Assembly: GCA_964251675.1 (NCBI GenBank) | Contig: CAXUKS010000006.1 | Location: 1 to 64,000, forward strand | Length of the DNA stretch: 64,000 nucleotides | Origin: JANXMY01 sp964251675 | Lineage (GTDB): Bacteria; Armatimonadota; Armatimonadia; Armatimonadales; Capsulimonadaceae | Direction: 5' to 3' | Shown: in pieces, positions 16,827-24,179 of the stretch | Position numbering within the stretch: the first letter of the stretch is position 1 | How the letters are laid out: each line of letters begins with the position of its first letter | Position numbers and translations under genes: made by a program | The notes under the pieces: model-generated | What the model was told of the DNA's origin: nothing | Databases searched by the model: none | What the model saw: the letters and a program-made list of their open reading frames with translations, nothing else

Positions 16827-17984
16827 TCAGCCACGCATCATGTCCGGGTCGATTCCATTCTCCCAGCAGAACTTTTGATACGCGGCGGGGGCGATTTCGG
16901 AGGGCTTGATTTCGCTGCGGCCGCCCCAGAAGACGTTGGTGTAGCCGACGGGGATGCCGAGGCTTTCTAAATGGGCGTCCATCGCGGCTTTGTGGGCGAG
17001 CAGGACGGATTTATCCAGGCCGTGGGCGACACCCATGATATTGACGTTCTTGAACTCTGGGCCGCCTTCGCGCCAGTAGGCGTGGGTCATAATATGGAAG
17101 CGGCCTACCTCGCGGCCTGCTTCCAATTCGCGGCCTGCGGGGACGGCCCAATGGAAAAGCGCGTTATAGCGCGTGACGCGCTGGTCGCCTGCACCGGGCT
17201 TGACGTGTTCCAGAAATGTCGAAAAACGGCCAATCACGCCCCGGTCGTGGAGCGAATGGCCGACGGACAGGAACGTTTCGAGGGAGACGCCCGCTTCATC
17301 GGCGCGGGCCTGCCACAAATCACGGGTCAGCTCTTCGGGTTCGAATTCGCGCTTCAGCGCCGTCAGCACCTGCCAGTCCAGATCGGACAGCTCGACGATG
17401 TGGGTGTCTAAAACGTCAGCAGGGACGGGGGCGAGACTGCCAATGGCAATCCCCTTGCGCCGGATATGGCCGACACCCAGCGCAAAAAGATGTTTGGCGG
17501 GCATCAGGCGGTAGCCCTCGGCGCCGATTTTTGCGGCCAGAAAGTCGGCGTGTTTGGACAGAGAATAGCCCTGCGGCACTTTCAGGGTGGTCCACAGCTT
17601 GTACTGCGAGCCGGGCGTGGCGCTGTCGGTGGAGCGAATGACGACGTGGCCGGAAAACGGGTCTTCCTCAAAGAGATACGTAAACGCGGCGTCCAGCTTA
17701 TCGGCAGGAACCTGCCAGGCCACCAGCGAACCGTGGGCCAGATTGGTGGCGAGCAGAGTCTGCCGCACCCGGCGAATAGTCCCGGCGCGGAGCATGGCCT
17801 GAATGCGGCTGATCACGATGTCTAGCGCAACGCCGGACTGGGCGGCGATCTCGGAAAGTGGATCGGGCGAGAAGCCCTGGATGGTGTCTTCGGAAACCGC
17901 CAGAATGGCGGTGTTGACGGCATCGTCAATCCCGGCGGGCACAGCATCAGCCGTGGGGCGCGGGGTGTCTAAAGTGATTCCCAT
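16827..17984 (-). CDS. Tandem AhbA/AhbB-like (siroheme decarboxylase/Lrp-AsnC) protein
   Basis: 385 aa cytoplasmic protein made of two Lrp/AsnC-like winged-helix plus ferredoxin-fold units. In AhbA/AhbB this architecture makes siroheme decarboxylase subunits, normally two separate proteins; here both halves are in one chain. Unit 1 covers about residues 30-175 ('AMLRAGTIRRVRQTLL', 'SLVAWQVP'); unit 2 about 190-385 ('VGHSLHDRGVIGRFSTFL', 'YNALFHWAVP'). No other heme-pathway gene is nearby, so a regulator is a fair alternative. ATG at 17984 is preferred over an upstream start because TATAAT lies 6 bases before it. The stop abuts that of the reverse transcriptase with no intergenic base. Confidence 0.7.
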   Translation of the reverse strand: MGITLDTPRPTADAVPAGIDDAVNTAILAVSEDTIQGFSPDPLSEIAAQSGVALDIVISRIQAMLRAGTIRRVRQTLLATNLAHGSLVAWQVPADKLDAAFTYLFEEDPFSGHVVIRSTDSATPGSQYKLWTTLKVPQGYSLSKHADFLAAKIGAEGYRLMPAKHLFALGVGHIRRKGIAIGSLAPVPADVLDTHIVELSDLDWQVLTALKREFEPEELTRDLWQARADEAGVSLETFLSVGHSLHDRGVIGRFSTFLEHVKPGAGDQRVTRYNALFHWAVPAGRELEAGREVGRFHIMTHAYWREGGPEFKNVNIMGVAHGLDKSVLLAHKAAMDAHLESLGIPVGYTNVFWGGRSEIKPSEIAPAAYQKFCWENGIDPDMMRG

Positions 17985-17990
17985 AGGCCA

Positions 17991-18037
17991 ATTATACCCG
18001 CAAAAGGGGTGTCTTGCGGCACAACTCAGGGTACACT
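17991..18037. promoter_or_regulatory. Divergent leaderless-type promoters
   Basis: TATAAT on the minus strand (17991-17996) ends 6 bases before the ATG at 17984; TACACT on the plus strand (18032-18037) ends 6 bases before the ATG at 18044. Transcripts would start at or beside the start codons, with no room for a Shine-Dalgarno site. Confidence 0.65.
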
Positions 18038-18043
18038 GCACCT

Positions 18044-19138
18044 ATGAGTCAAGACACATTTGCCCCCACCCAGTTTCGAGAGCATCAGGAAGCCCTGGAA
18101 GCACAAACGCTTTCGCCCTATGCCGTTCAGGCTGCCCACTCACGCGGGCGTGCCGTCCCTGAAGACCCGGACCCCAGCCGCACGGAGTTTCAGCGGGACC
18201 GGGACCGTATTCTGCATTCCAAAGCGTTCCGGCGCTTGAAGCACAAAACGCAGGTCTTTATTGACCCTGAGGAAGACCACTACCGAACGCGCCTGACGCA
18301 CACGCTGGAAGTGGCGGGCATTGCCCGGACCCTGGCCCGCGCCCTGCGGCTGAACGAGGACCTGGCCGAAGCCATTACCCTCGCCCATGATCTCGGCCAC
18401 ACGCCGTTCGGCCACGGCGGCGAGGAGGCGCTGGACGAAGTGCTGCGCGAGTATGTCCCCGGCGGCGACTTCAAGCATTATGACCAGAGCCTGCGGATTG
18501 TGGATGTCCTGGAACGCGATGGCAAAGGGCTGAACCTGACCTGGGAAGTGCGCGACGGAATTCTGGGCCACTCCAAAGGCAGCAAAGATTTAGGCATTGT
18601 GGAAGGAACCAACCTGCCGACCTCGCTGGAAGGGATGTGCGTTCGGATTGCAGACCGGATCGCCTACATCAACCATGACATTGATGACAGCGTTCGGGCG
18701 GGCGTTCTCAACATAGATGATCTGCCGCAGGATGCGTTAGACGTTCTGGGGCGCTCGCACTCGGTCCGCATCGGCACGATGGTAATGAACGTGCTGGAAT
18801 CGAGCGTCGGGCAGAACGAAGTCCGCATGACCGGCGAAGTCCTGGAAGCCACCAACCGCCTCAAAGACTATATGTATGCCAATGTCTACACGATGGACAC
18901 ACGCGGCAACATTGAGCTGCACAAAGCGCAGTTCATGCTCAAAGAACTGTTCCGGCTGTATATGGGGTCTCAGCAGATGAGCCTGCCGATAGACGGCTAT
19001 GCCCCTGCCGAATTCAGCGAGTTGTCTGTGGAAGACCGCGCCCGGCGCGTCACCGACTTTATTGCAGGTATGACCGACCGCTACGCCGCCATGAAGTTCC
19101 GGCAGCACTTCTTCCCGGAAGCCTGGAGCGTAGCGTAA
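18044..19138 (+). CDS. dgt: Deoxyguanosinetriphosphate triphosphohydrolase-like HD protein
   Basis: HD-superfamily dNTPase hydrolysing dGTP or other dNTPs to deoxynucleoside and triphosphate, shaping dNTP pools. The HD metal site is visible: His in 'RLTHTLEVAG' (about 86), His-Asp in 'LAHDLGHTPFGHGGE' (about 114), and Asp in 'YINHDIDD' (about 210). Length 364 aa fits the short Dgt-like group (dGTPase-like type 2). The ATG at 18044 is chosen over an in-frame TTG at 18014 because it has TACACT 6 bases upstream and yields a typical N-terminus. Physiological preference among dNTPs cannot be read from sequence. Confidence 0.92.
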   Translation: MSQDTFAPTQFREHQEALEAQTLSPYAVQAAHSRGRAVPEDPDPSRTEFQRDRDRILHSKAFRRLKHKTQVFIDPEEDHYRTRLTHTLEVAGIARTLARALRLNEDLAEAITLAHDLGHTPFGHGGEEALDEVLREYVPGGDFKHYDQSLRIVDVLERDGKGLNLTWEVRDGILGHSKGSKDLGIVEGTNLPTSLEGMCVRIADRIAYINHDIDDSVRAGVLNIDDLPQDALDVLGRSHSVRIGTMVMNVLESSVGQNEVRMTGEVLEATNRLKDYMYANVYTMDTRGNIELHKAQFMLKELFRLYMGSQQMSLPIDGYAPAEFSELSVEDRARRVTDFIAGMTDRYAAMKFRQHFFPEAWSVA

Positions 19139-19157
19139 GCACTGACGGTTTACCTGG

Positions 19158-19190
19158 AGCGCCCCAGCAGTTTAACTGCCGGGGCGCTTT
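19158..19190. terminator. Terminator-like hairpin between convergent genes
   Basis: AGCGCCCC (19158-19165) pairs with GGGGCGCT (19181-19188), with a smaller internal GCAG/CTGC stem, followed by TTT only. It lies between the convergent dgt and DsrE-like genes. The T run is short, so efficiency is uncertain. Confidence 0.65.
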
Positions 19191-19194
19191 GCGG

Positions 19195-19680
19195 TCAGTA
19201 GTCCAGGATTTTATCGGCGTCAAAAACGATCTGTGCCAGCTCCCCTTCCCCGACAATTTGTGCGCCCGGCACGGTGTTTCCCGGCGTCACCCCACACGTC
19301 CGGGAGCAATGCGGGCAAAGGCGGATGCGCCCGCCGGCTTTTACGAAGCTCGCCATGACCGCGCCGAGGCTCATCGGTGGCATGGCTGGCATGGCGGCGG
19401 CGGGGGCCAGGCTTTTATCGCTCCACCCAATCTTGGCGAGGTTGGGACCGCTGGCGTCCAGCATGAGCGTCACCTGCGCCCCCATCTTCCGCAGGGAAGT
19501 GGCTAATCCAATCCCCATCATCGCGGCGTGCAGGGCATTCTCGCCTTCAGAGTTGCTGAGGTGGACGACAATATTCTGCGGTCCGGCCAGCGGGGCCGCC
19601 GCCGCAGCGGGGGCGAGGGCGGCAAGTGTCAGCCCGGCAAGGCCCTGCGTGATTCGTCTAAGTGCGTTTTTGCGGTCCAT
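19195..19680 (-). CDS. Exported DsrE-family protein
   Basis: 161 aa. Residues 1-29 are a signal peptide (Arg/Lys start, Ala-rich core ending AAAAA). The rest fits the DsrE/DsrF-like fold: 'NIVVHLSNSEGENALHAAMM' then 'LRKMGAQVTLMLDASGP', and a Cys-containing loop 'RLCPHCSRTCGV' where DsrE proteins carry their reactive cysteine. Family members transfer sulfur or act as small redox carriers; an exported form with three cysteines could bind metal or sulfur outside the cytoplasm. It is the last gene of a minus-strand set after a prepilin-like gene (18-base gap). Confidence 0.75.
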   Translation of the reverse strand: MDRKNALRRITQGLAGLTLAALAPAAAAAPLAGPQNIVVHLSNSEGENALHAAMMGIGLATSLRKMGAQVTLMLDASGPNLAKIGWSDKSLAPAAAMPAMPPMSLGAVMASFVKAGGRIRLCPHCSRTCGVTPGNTVPGAQIVGEGELAQIVFDADKILDY

Positions 19681-19698
19681 TTACGATTATCCTTTGGG

Positions 19699-20424
19699 TC
19701 ATTGGCGCGGGTCGAAAGCGCCTTCATAAACGCCCCGGGCAGGGTCCTGGAACCAGAGCTGACGCCAGCGGCCGAATTTGGCGTGGCCGTCGGCGTAGAC
19801 ATTGTTCATGCCGTCCCCGTGGCGGCTGAGTGCCAGCTCTTTGGTCACGTCTTTGGCGCTGTCAAAAGTCATGGTTTGCATGAATGAGGTCATGGCTCCG
19901 GGCGTGTTGAGCGGGTCTGCCGGGTTCCAATAGACCGGGAAAAAGTTGTCCCGCGTCAGATTGTCCGTGCTTTCGCTGAGATAGATCACGCTGGCCGGGC
20001 TGGCTATCGACGCCACGCTGTTGTACTGCCGCCGCCCGTCAATCCACAGATTCATGAAGTAGGACGAGACGCGCAGGCCCTTCTGTTCAAACGTCGGGGC
20101 GGCCAGCGGCGTGTTCCAGTTGGTGCTGGCATCATTCGGGCAGCGAAAGATGCCGTAGTTTTTGACATACGGCTGGACGGTATCGGTCCAGGAAGTCGGG
20201 GCCGCCGGCTGCGAGGCCAGCGGATACCGCTCATCGTAGTCCTGTGTGTACTGCATGAAGGCCAGGCCGACCTGCCGGCAGTTGGACAGGCAGGCAGTGC
20301 GGCGGGCATTTTCCCGAACTTTCTGAAAGACCGGAAAGAGGATCGCCGCGAGAATCGCGATGATGGCGATGACGACGAGCAGCTCAATCAGGGTAAAGCC
20401 CCGACGTGAGTGGATAGGTTGCAT
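19699..20424 (-). CDS. DUF1559-type prepilin-like protein (copy 1)
   Basis: 241 aa pseudopilin. After a short basic leader comes the class III prepilin site 'RRGFTLIELLVVIAIIA' with cleavage after Gly and the conserved Glu at +5, then a long hydrophobic helix ending 'FPVFQKVRENARRTACLSN'. The globular part contains 'QYTQDYDERYPL' and ends with the His/Asp-Gly motif 'LSRHGDGMNNVYADGHAKFG', the hallmark of this family. These proteins are processed by prepilin peptidase and are thought to be pseudopilins or surface structures; hundreds may occur per genome in some Armatimonadota and Planctomycetes. No pilus machinery is nearby. A second copy is at 54652-55596. Confidence 0.88.
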   Translation of the reverse strand: MQPIHSRRGFTLIELLVVIAIIAILAAILFPVFQKVRENARRTACLSNCRQVGLAFMQYTQDYDERYPLASQPAAPTSWTDTVQPYVKNYGIFRCPNDASTNWNTPLAAPTFEQKGLRVSSYFMNLWIDGRRQYNSVASIASPASVIYLSESTDNLTRDNFFPVYWNPADPLNTPGAMTSFMQTMTFDSAKDVTKELALSRHGDGMNNVYADGHAKFGRWRQLWFQDPARGVYEGAFDPRQ

Positions 20425-20526
20425 GGTTTTCTTTCTCTGACAGGCGGCACAAAGCGAGGCTCAGAAACGAGTCGCAGGGTTTGCCGGGCGGCAGGACAGG
20501 GTGCGCTCCGGGGCGCAGAAAGCCAG

Positions 20527-20982
20527 TCAGAGAAAAGACGGAGGCGGGGTCAGAGGAAGACGGGACAGGGAAAGCGCAAAGGTATCACCGGGGCGGGCAT
20601 GTCGCCGCAGATTGAAGCCCGGAAAAAGGGAAGCCGTCAGATCGGGGCGGACGACGGGCCAGGAAGTCACGGCGGCGAGTGCGGCAGGCGCTCCCTGATC
20701 ACAGCGAGCAGTGATGGCAGCCTGCGCCGCAGGAGCATGAGAGCCGCAGCAGCAGACCATTTTGCCGCCGCGCATCATGCCGCGACACATCTTGCAGTGG
20801 CACATGGGGGCGGGTGCTGAAGCCGCAAGCGTGGGGACTGGCGAAGCTGGCCCATAAGCGCAGGCGCGGGCGCAAAAGCTAAAGGCTCCGAGCAGGGCGT
20901 AGACGCCCCACAGCAGCGCAAGGGCGACTGCCGAAAAACGCCGCCGGTCTCGGTCTGTAATTTTTGCCGGGCTGTTGACCAT
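20527..20982 (-). CDS. Secreted Cys/Met-rich small protein, possible metal binding
   Basis: 151 aa from ATG at 20982. A basic start is followed by one hydrophobic segment (residues 14-34, 'FSAVALALLWGVYALLGAF'), a signal or anchor. The centre holds 'PMCHCKMCRGMMRGGKMVCC', a run of Cys, Met and His typical of soft-metal (copper) binding, then a low-complexity Ala/Arg tail. An in-frame start at 21138 would give an arginine-rich, unconvincing N-terminus and overlap nth. I do not recognise a named family. It precedes the prepilin gene on the same strand by about 100 bases. Confidence 0.55.
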   Translation of the reverse strand: MVNSPAKITDRDRRRFSAVALALLWGVYALLGAFSFCARACAYGPASPVPTLAASAPAPMCHCKMCRGMMRGGKMVCCCGSHAPAAQAAITARCDQGAPAALAAVTSWPVVRPDLTASLFPGFNLRRHARPGDTFALSLSRLPLTPPPSFL

Positions 20983-21025
20983 ACGGCTTAAGTATTCCAC
21001 AAAGCCAGCGTGGTTGTCAACAAAA

Positions 21026-21685
21026 TTATCGGCCCCGTTGTTGCTTCTTCGCCGCGTCGTCCTGCCCGTAGGCGCACCACTTATACACCGGGCAGCGGGA
21101 GCAAATTGGGACTGTGGGCAGGCAAATGGCCCGGCCATGCTGCAAAAACAGCCGGTTGGAGCCGGCCCACAGGTCGCGGGGCATAACTTTCTCTAACGCC
21201 TTCTCGGTCGCGTCGGGCGTTTTGGTTGTCACCCACCCCAGTCGGTTCGTAATTCGGTGGCAGTGAATGTCCACGCAAAGCGCGGCTTTCTCGAACGCAT
21301 AAATGAGAACGCAGTTGGCGGTTTTGCGCCCCACGCCCGGAAGGGCGAGCAGGGCCTCTAAATCGTCCGGGACCTGACCGCCGTGCTGCTCCACGAGAAT
21401 CTTTGCCAGCGCGATCAGCCGGGGCGCTTTTTCGGCGCGGTACTCGCTGCCGTTCAGCAGAGTGTATAATTGCGCTTCGTCGGCGCGGGCCAGCGCGGCG
21501 GCATTTGGGTAGGCGGCAAAGACGCGGGCAGAGACTGCCGTGGTCTGCTCCTCGCGGGTGCGCTGCGAGATGACGGTGGCGATCAGCACCTGGTAGGGGT
21601 CCCCTAGCTCCACTGCGCCGCGCCCGTGGTAGGTGGCGGCGAGCGTGTCCATGACGGTACGAATTTCGGGTGGGGGAGCAGGCAT
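21026..21685 (-). CDS. nth: Endonuclease III
   Basis: Base-excision repair DNA glycosylase/AP lyase for oxidised pyrimidines. The helix-hairpin-helix 'LLALPGVGRKTANCVLIYAF' carries the catalytic Lys, and the catalytic Asp is in 'CVDIHCHRITNRLG'. The C-terminal Fe-S cluster motif Cys-x6-Cys-x2-Cys-x5-Cys is complete ('CLPTVPICSRCPVYKWC'). The start ATG at 21685 gives 219 aa, the normal length; the frame stays open further upstream but would overlap the divergent PP2C gene. About 46 bases separate the two divergent start codons. Confidence 0.95.
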   Translation of the reverse strand: MPAPPPEIRTVMDTLAATYHGRGAVELGDPYQVLIATVISQRTREEQTTAVSARVFAAYPNAAALARADEAQLYTLLNGSEYRAEKAPRLIALAKILVEQHGGQVPDDLEALLALPGVGRKTANCVLIYAFEKAALCVDIHCHRITNRLGWVTTKTPDATEKALEKVMPRDLWAGSNRLFLQHGRAICLPTVPICSRCPVYKWCAYGQDDAAKKQQRGR

Positions 21686-21731
21686 AGAAAGTGTCTTTTC
21701 TGTGTGTTTATCGGCTATAATAACAATCCCT

Positions 21732-22910
21732 ATGAACTCGCAGCCACAAGACCTCTCTTTTGCCGCTTCTCTGGCGGACAGCCCGGACGGCCTCGCGGTC
21801 CTCGCTGACATGATGCCGCAGCTTGTCTGGAGCACGCGGCCCGACGGCTACCATGACTATTACAATCGCCGCTGGTATGATTACACAGGCACGACACGCA
21901 ATCAGACGGAAGGGGCGGGCTGGTCTACTCTGCTGCACCCGGACGACCTGGAGCGCAGCATTGCCCGCTGGCAGCTGGCTTTGGACACCGGCGAATCGTA
22001 TGAGATTGAGTACCGCATCCGCCGCGCCTCGGATGGCGCGTATCGCTGGTTTTTGGGCCGCGCCGAGCCGATCCGCAATGCCGAAGGGGCGATCACGCGC
22101 TGGTTCGGGACCTGCACGGATATTGATGACCAGAAGCAGGCCGAACTGGAGCTGGCGCAAATCTCCCGGCGGGAGCGCACGATTGCCGAAGCCCTGCAGG
22201 GCACTGTTCAGCCGACCCTGCCCGAAGGCATTCCGGGCCTCGATTTAGCCTCTTACTACCGAGCCGCCTTGAATGAAGCCAATGTCGGGGGCGATTTCTC
22301 CGATGTGTTTCCCGTGGCGAAGGGCTGCTACTGCCTCGTCGTGGGCGACCTCTCCGGCAAGGGGCTGGCGGCAGCCGCGCAGGTGGCCGTGGTCCGCAAT
22401 ATGCTTCGCTACGCCGTCTACACGGAGCGCACGATTGCCGAAGGTGTCACGCGGCTGAACCATATACTCATTGTCAACAACCTGCTGTCCGGCTTTGCAA
22501 CGCTCGTGGTCTGCACGTTTGACCTCGGTGCCAAGACGCTCACCTATGTCTCTTGCGGCCAGGAGCCAGCCCTGCTGCGCCGCACCACCAACGGCCAGGT
22601 GCAAGAGCTGCCGCCGACCGGCCCCATTCTGGGCATGACGGAAACCGCCCAGTATACCCAGCAGACACTTTCCCTGGTTCCGGGCGATGCGTTTGCGCTG
22701 TACACCGACGGCCTGACGGAAGCGGGACCGAACCGGATTGATCTGCTGGGCGTCCAGGGCCTCGCCGCCCTGATGGCCGACGACGCCCGCACCGCCCGCG
22801 AGATCGCTGATCATATCATTCGCGGGGCCGAGGACTATTCCAACGGCGAGTTCCGCGACGATGTCTGCCTCCTCATCGGTATTGTGCAGGCTAACGGCAC
22901 AGCCCACTAA
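21732..22910 (+). CDS. PAS-PP2C (RsbU/SpoIIE-type) serine phosphatase
   Basis: 392 aa signalling protein: a PAS domain (about residues 25-140, 'WYDYTGTTRNQTEGAGWSTL', PAC-type end 'WFGTCTDIDDQKQAE'), a short helix, then a SpoIIE/RsbU-type PP2C phosphatase (about 160-390) with metal-binding 'GGDFSDVFPV', 'VVGDLSGKGLAAA', 'LYTDGLTEAG' and 'RDDVCLLIGI'. Such enzymes dephosphorylate an anti-sigma-factor antagonist in partner-switching control; a possible cognate kinase lies at 27979-28473. TATAAT ends 10 bases before the ATG at 21732, so the leader is minimal. The stop overlaps that of the convergent VapC-like gene by 4 bases. Confidence 0.93.
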   Translation: MNSQPQDLSFAASLADSPDGLAVLADMMPQLVWSTRPDGYHDYYNRRWYDYTGTTRNQTEGAGWSTLLHPDDLERSIARWQLALDTGESYEIEYRIRRASDGAYRWFLGRAEPIRNAEGAITRWFGTCTDIDDQKQAELELAQISRRERTIAEALQGTVQPTLPEGIPGLDLASYYRAALNEANVGGDFSDVFPVAKGCYCLVVGDLSGKGLAAAAQVAVVRNMLRYAVYTERTIAEGVTRLNHILIVNNLLSGFATLVVCTFDLGAKTLTYVSCGQEPALLRRTTNGQVQELPPTGPILGMTETAQYTQQTLSLVPGDAFALYTDGLTEAGPNRIDLLGVQGLAALMADDARTAREIADHIIRGAEDYSNGEFRDDVCLLIGIVQANGTAH

Positions 22911-23293
22911 ACGCGTCCGTAAGGCTGCTCCGTGGTCAGCCCTGGCACAGCGGCAAAGTGCTTTACGTTGAACGTGCAAAGCGTCGCCCCCTGCCCCAGC
23001 GCGGTTGCCGCAATCAGGGCATCTACCAAGCCTAAACTGTGGCTGAGGTGGTAGTCGCGCAAAAACTCCAAACCACGCTGACAGTCCACCTCGGATGCCC
23101 AGAGGATAGGCAGGCCCAAAAGAAAAACTTGCAGCCGGGCGAGTTCTACTTTATTGCGGCATCCATTGACCAATTCCATTGCCACAAAGCCGGGGATGCC
23201 CGGTCGTTCGGTCAAATTGCTGTACCAGAGAACAGCCGGGGCAAACCCGCGCCGAATATCCACCAAAACATCCGTGTCTAAAAGGCGCATCAT
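22907..23293 (-). CDS. vapC: VapC-like PIN-domain toxin
   Basis: PIN-fold ribonuclease toxin, 128 aa. Acidic active-site residues are visible: Asp in 'LLDTDVLVDI' (two), Glu in 'VAMELVNGC', Asp in 'GLVDALIAATAL' and Asn/Asp-type end 'LCTFNVKHF'. VapC toxins cleave tRNA or rRNA at specific sites when freed from antitoxin. It starts with tandem ATGs, the first overlapping the antitoxin stop as ATGA, the classic coupled arrangement with antitoxin first. Its stop overlaps the convergent phosphatase gene by 4 bases. Confidence 0.9.
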   Translation of the reverse strand: MMRLLDTDVLVDIRRGFAPAVLWYSNLTERPGIPGFVAMELVNGCRNKVELARLQVFLLGLPILWASEVDCQRGLEFLRDYHLSHSLGLVDALIAATALGQGATLCTFNVKHFAAVPGLTTEQPYGRV

Positions 23294-23568
23294 CCGTGCC
23301 CTCGTGTCTCCGCCTGCTGCCGCAGTTCCCGCGCATATTCCAAGCTGTCCCCAATATCTTCTCTGTCCGCCCAGTCGCCAATGAGACCGTTGGCCTTCCA
23401 GTACGCCACCACATCCGCCCCGGTTTTCAGCTCCGGCAACGGCTCGGTCAGCGGCAGCCCGTCTTCAATCAGAGACAGCGCATATTCCTTTACAGGCTTT
23501 TCCCGCCGTGCAGCGGCTTCCTCTAGCCGCAGCTCCGTTTGCGGTGGCAAGTCTAGTGTGATTGTCAT
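23290..23568 (-). CDS. VapB-type antitoxin
   Basis: 92 aa. The N-terminus 'MTITLDLPPQTELRLEEAAA' is a ribbon-helix-helix-type DNA-binding start; the acidic C-terminal half ('ADREDIGDSLEYARELRQQA') would wrap the toxin. It precedes the PIN toxin with ATGA overlap. Two bases separate its ATG from the end of the preceding (interrupted) frame, so the pair may be transcribed with guaA and the STM3941-like gene. Family assignment rests on context more than on a named motif. Confidence 0.82.
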   Translation of the reverse strand: MTITLDLPPQTELRLEEAAARREKPVKEYALSLIEDGLPLTEPLPELKTGADVVAYWKANGLIGDWADREDIGDSLEYARELRQQAETRGHG

Positions 23569-23570
23569 AG

Positions 23571-24179
23571 CTATTTCCCTTCCCTGATTTCGTTTGCCAA
23601 TTTTACCACTTCTTCCACAGGCATTTCAATTCGGCCCTGCGGAATAAAGACCCAGTGCTTCTTTTTGATCTCGTCGTCCGTTGCCAACTACATTCGCAGA
23701 ATAGGCGGTTTTTTGTTCAGCAGAAGCTCTTTATTCTTCAGCACAATCGCTATGCCTGTGAAGGTCTTATCAATGTCTCGCGCATAGCGGCTGCTGGCTG
23801 TTACCGTCTCAATCTCGCTCCAGGGAATGAAGCCAAAAACGTAGTTGGAAGAATTGTCTATGATCCCATCGCGGTCAACAACGAGCACAGGCAGGTTTTG
23901 GCGCATGACTTTCCCCATCGTGTTTGCCAACTGCCATGCGGGCGCGGTCGCCAGACCAATGAACACGACAAGCCACAAGCTAAGAACGCCGTTCAGGACC
24001 ATCCAACCATCCGAAACAGTACCGGAAAAGATGCTATAAAGTGAAAAGACAAGACCTGCTAAGGACAGCATCACCATTCCCAGCCCCATGACTGCAAGAG
24101 TTATGTTCCATTTGCGGTATTTCTGAAACTTAGCGCGGTTTAGCGGCACTTGCAGGCTTTCGGCGGTCATTTTTGACAT
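23571..24179 (-). pseudogene. STM3941-like membrane protein gene with in-frame amber stop
   Basis: From ATG at 24179 (sharing a base with the guaA stop, TAATG) the frame encodes a protein with two transmembrane helices (about residues 28-52 and 65-90) and the segment 'VVDRDGIIDNSSN...FGFIPWSEI', resembling the STM3941 family. It stops at TAG 23688-23690 after 'PPILRM'. The same frame continues 38 more sense codons to TAG at 23571, and this piece ('HWVFIPQGRIEMPVEEVVKL') looks like the normal C-terminus. So either one point mutation or base-call error created the amber codon, or a 163-aa truncated protein is made. No named biochemical activity. Confidence 0.72.
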
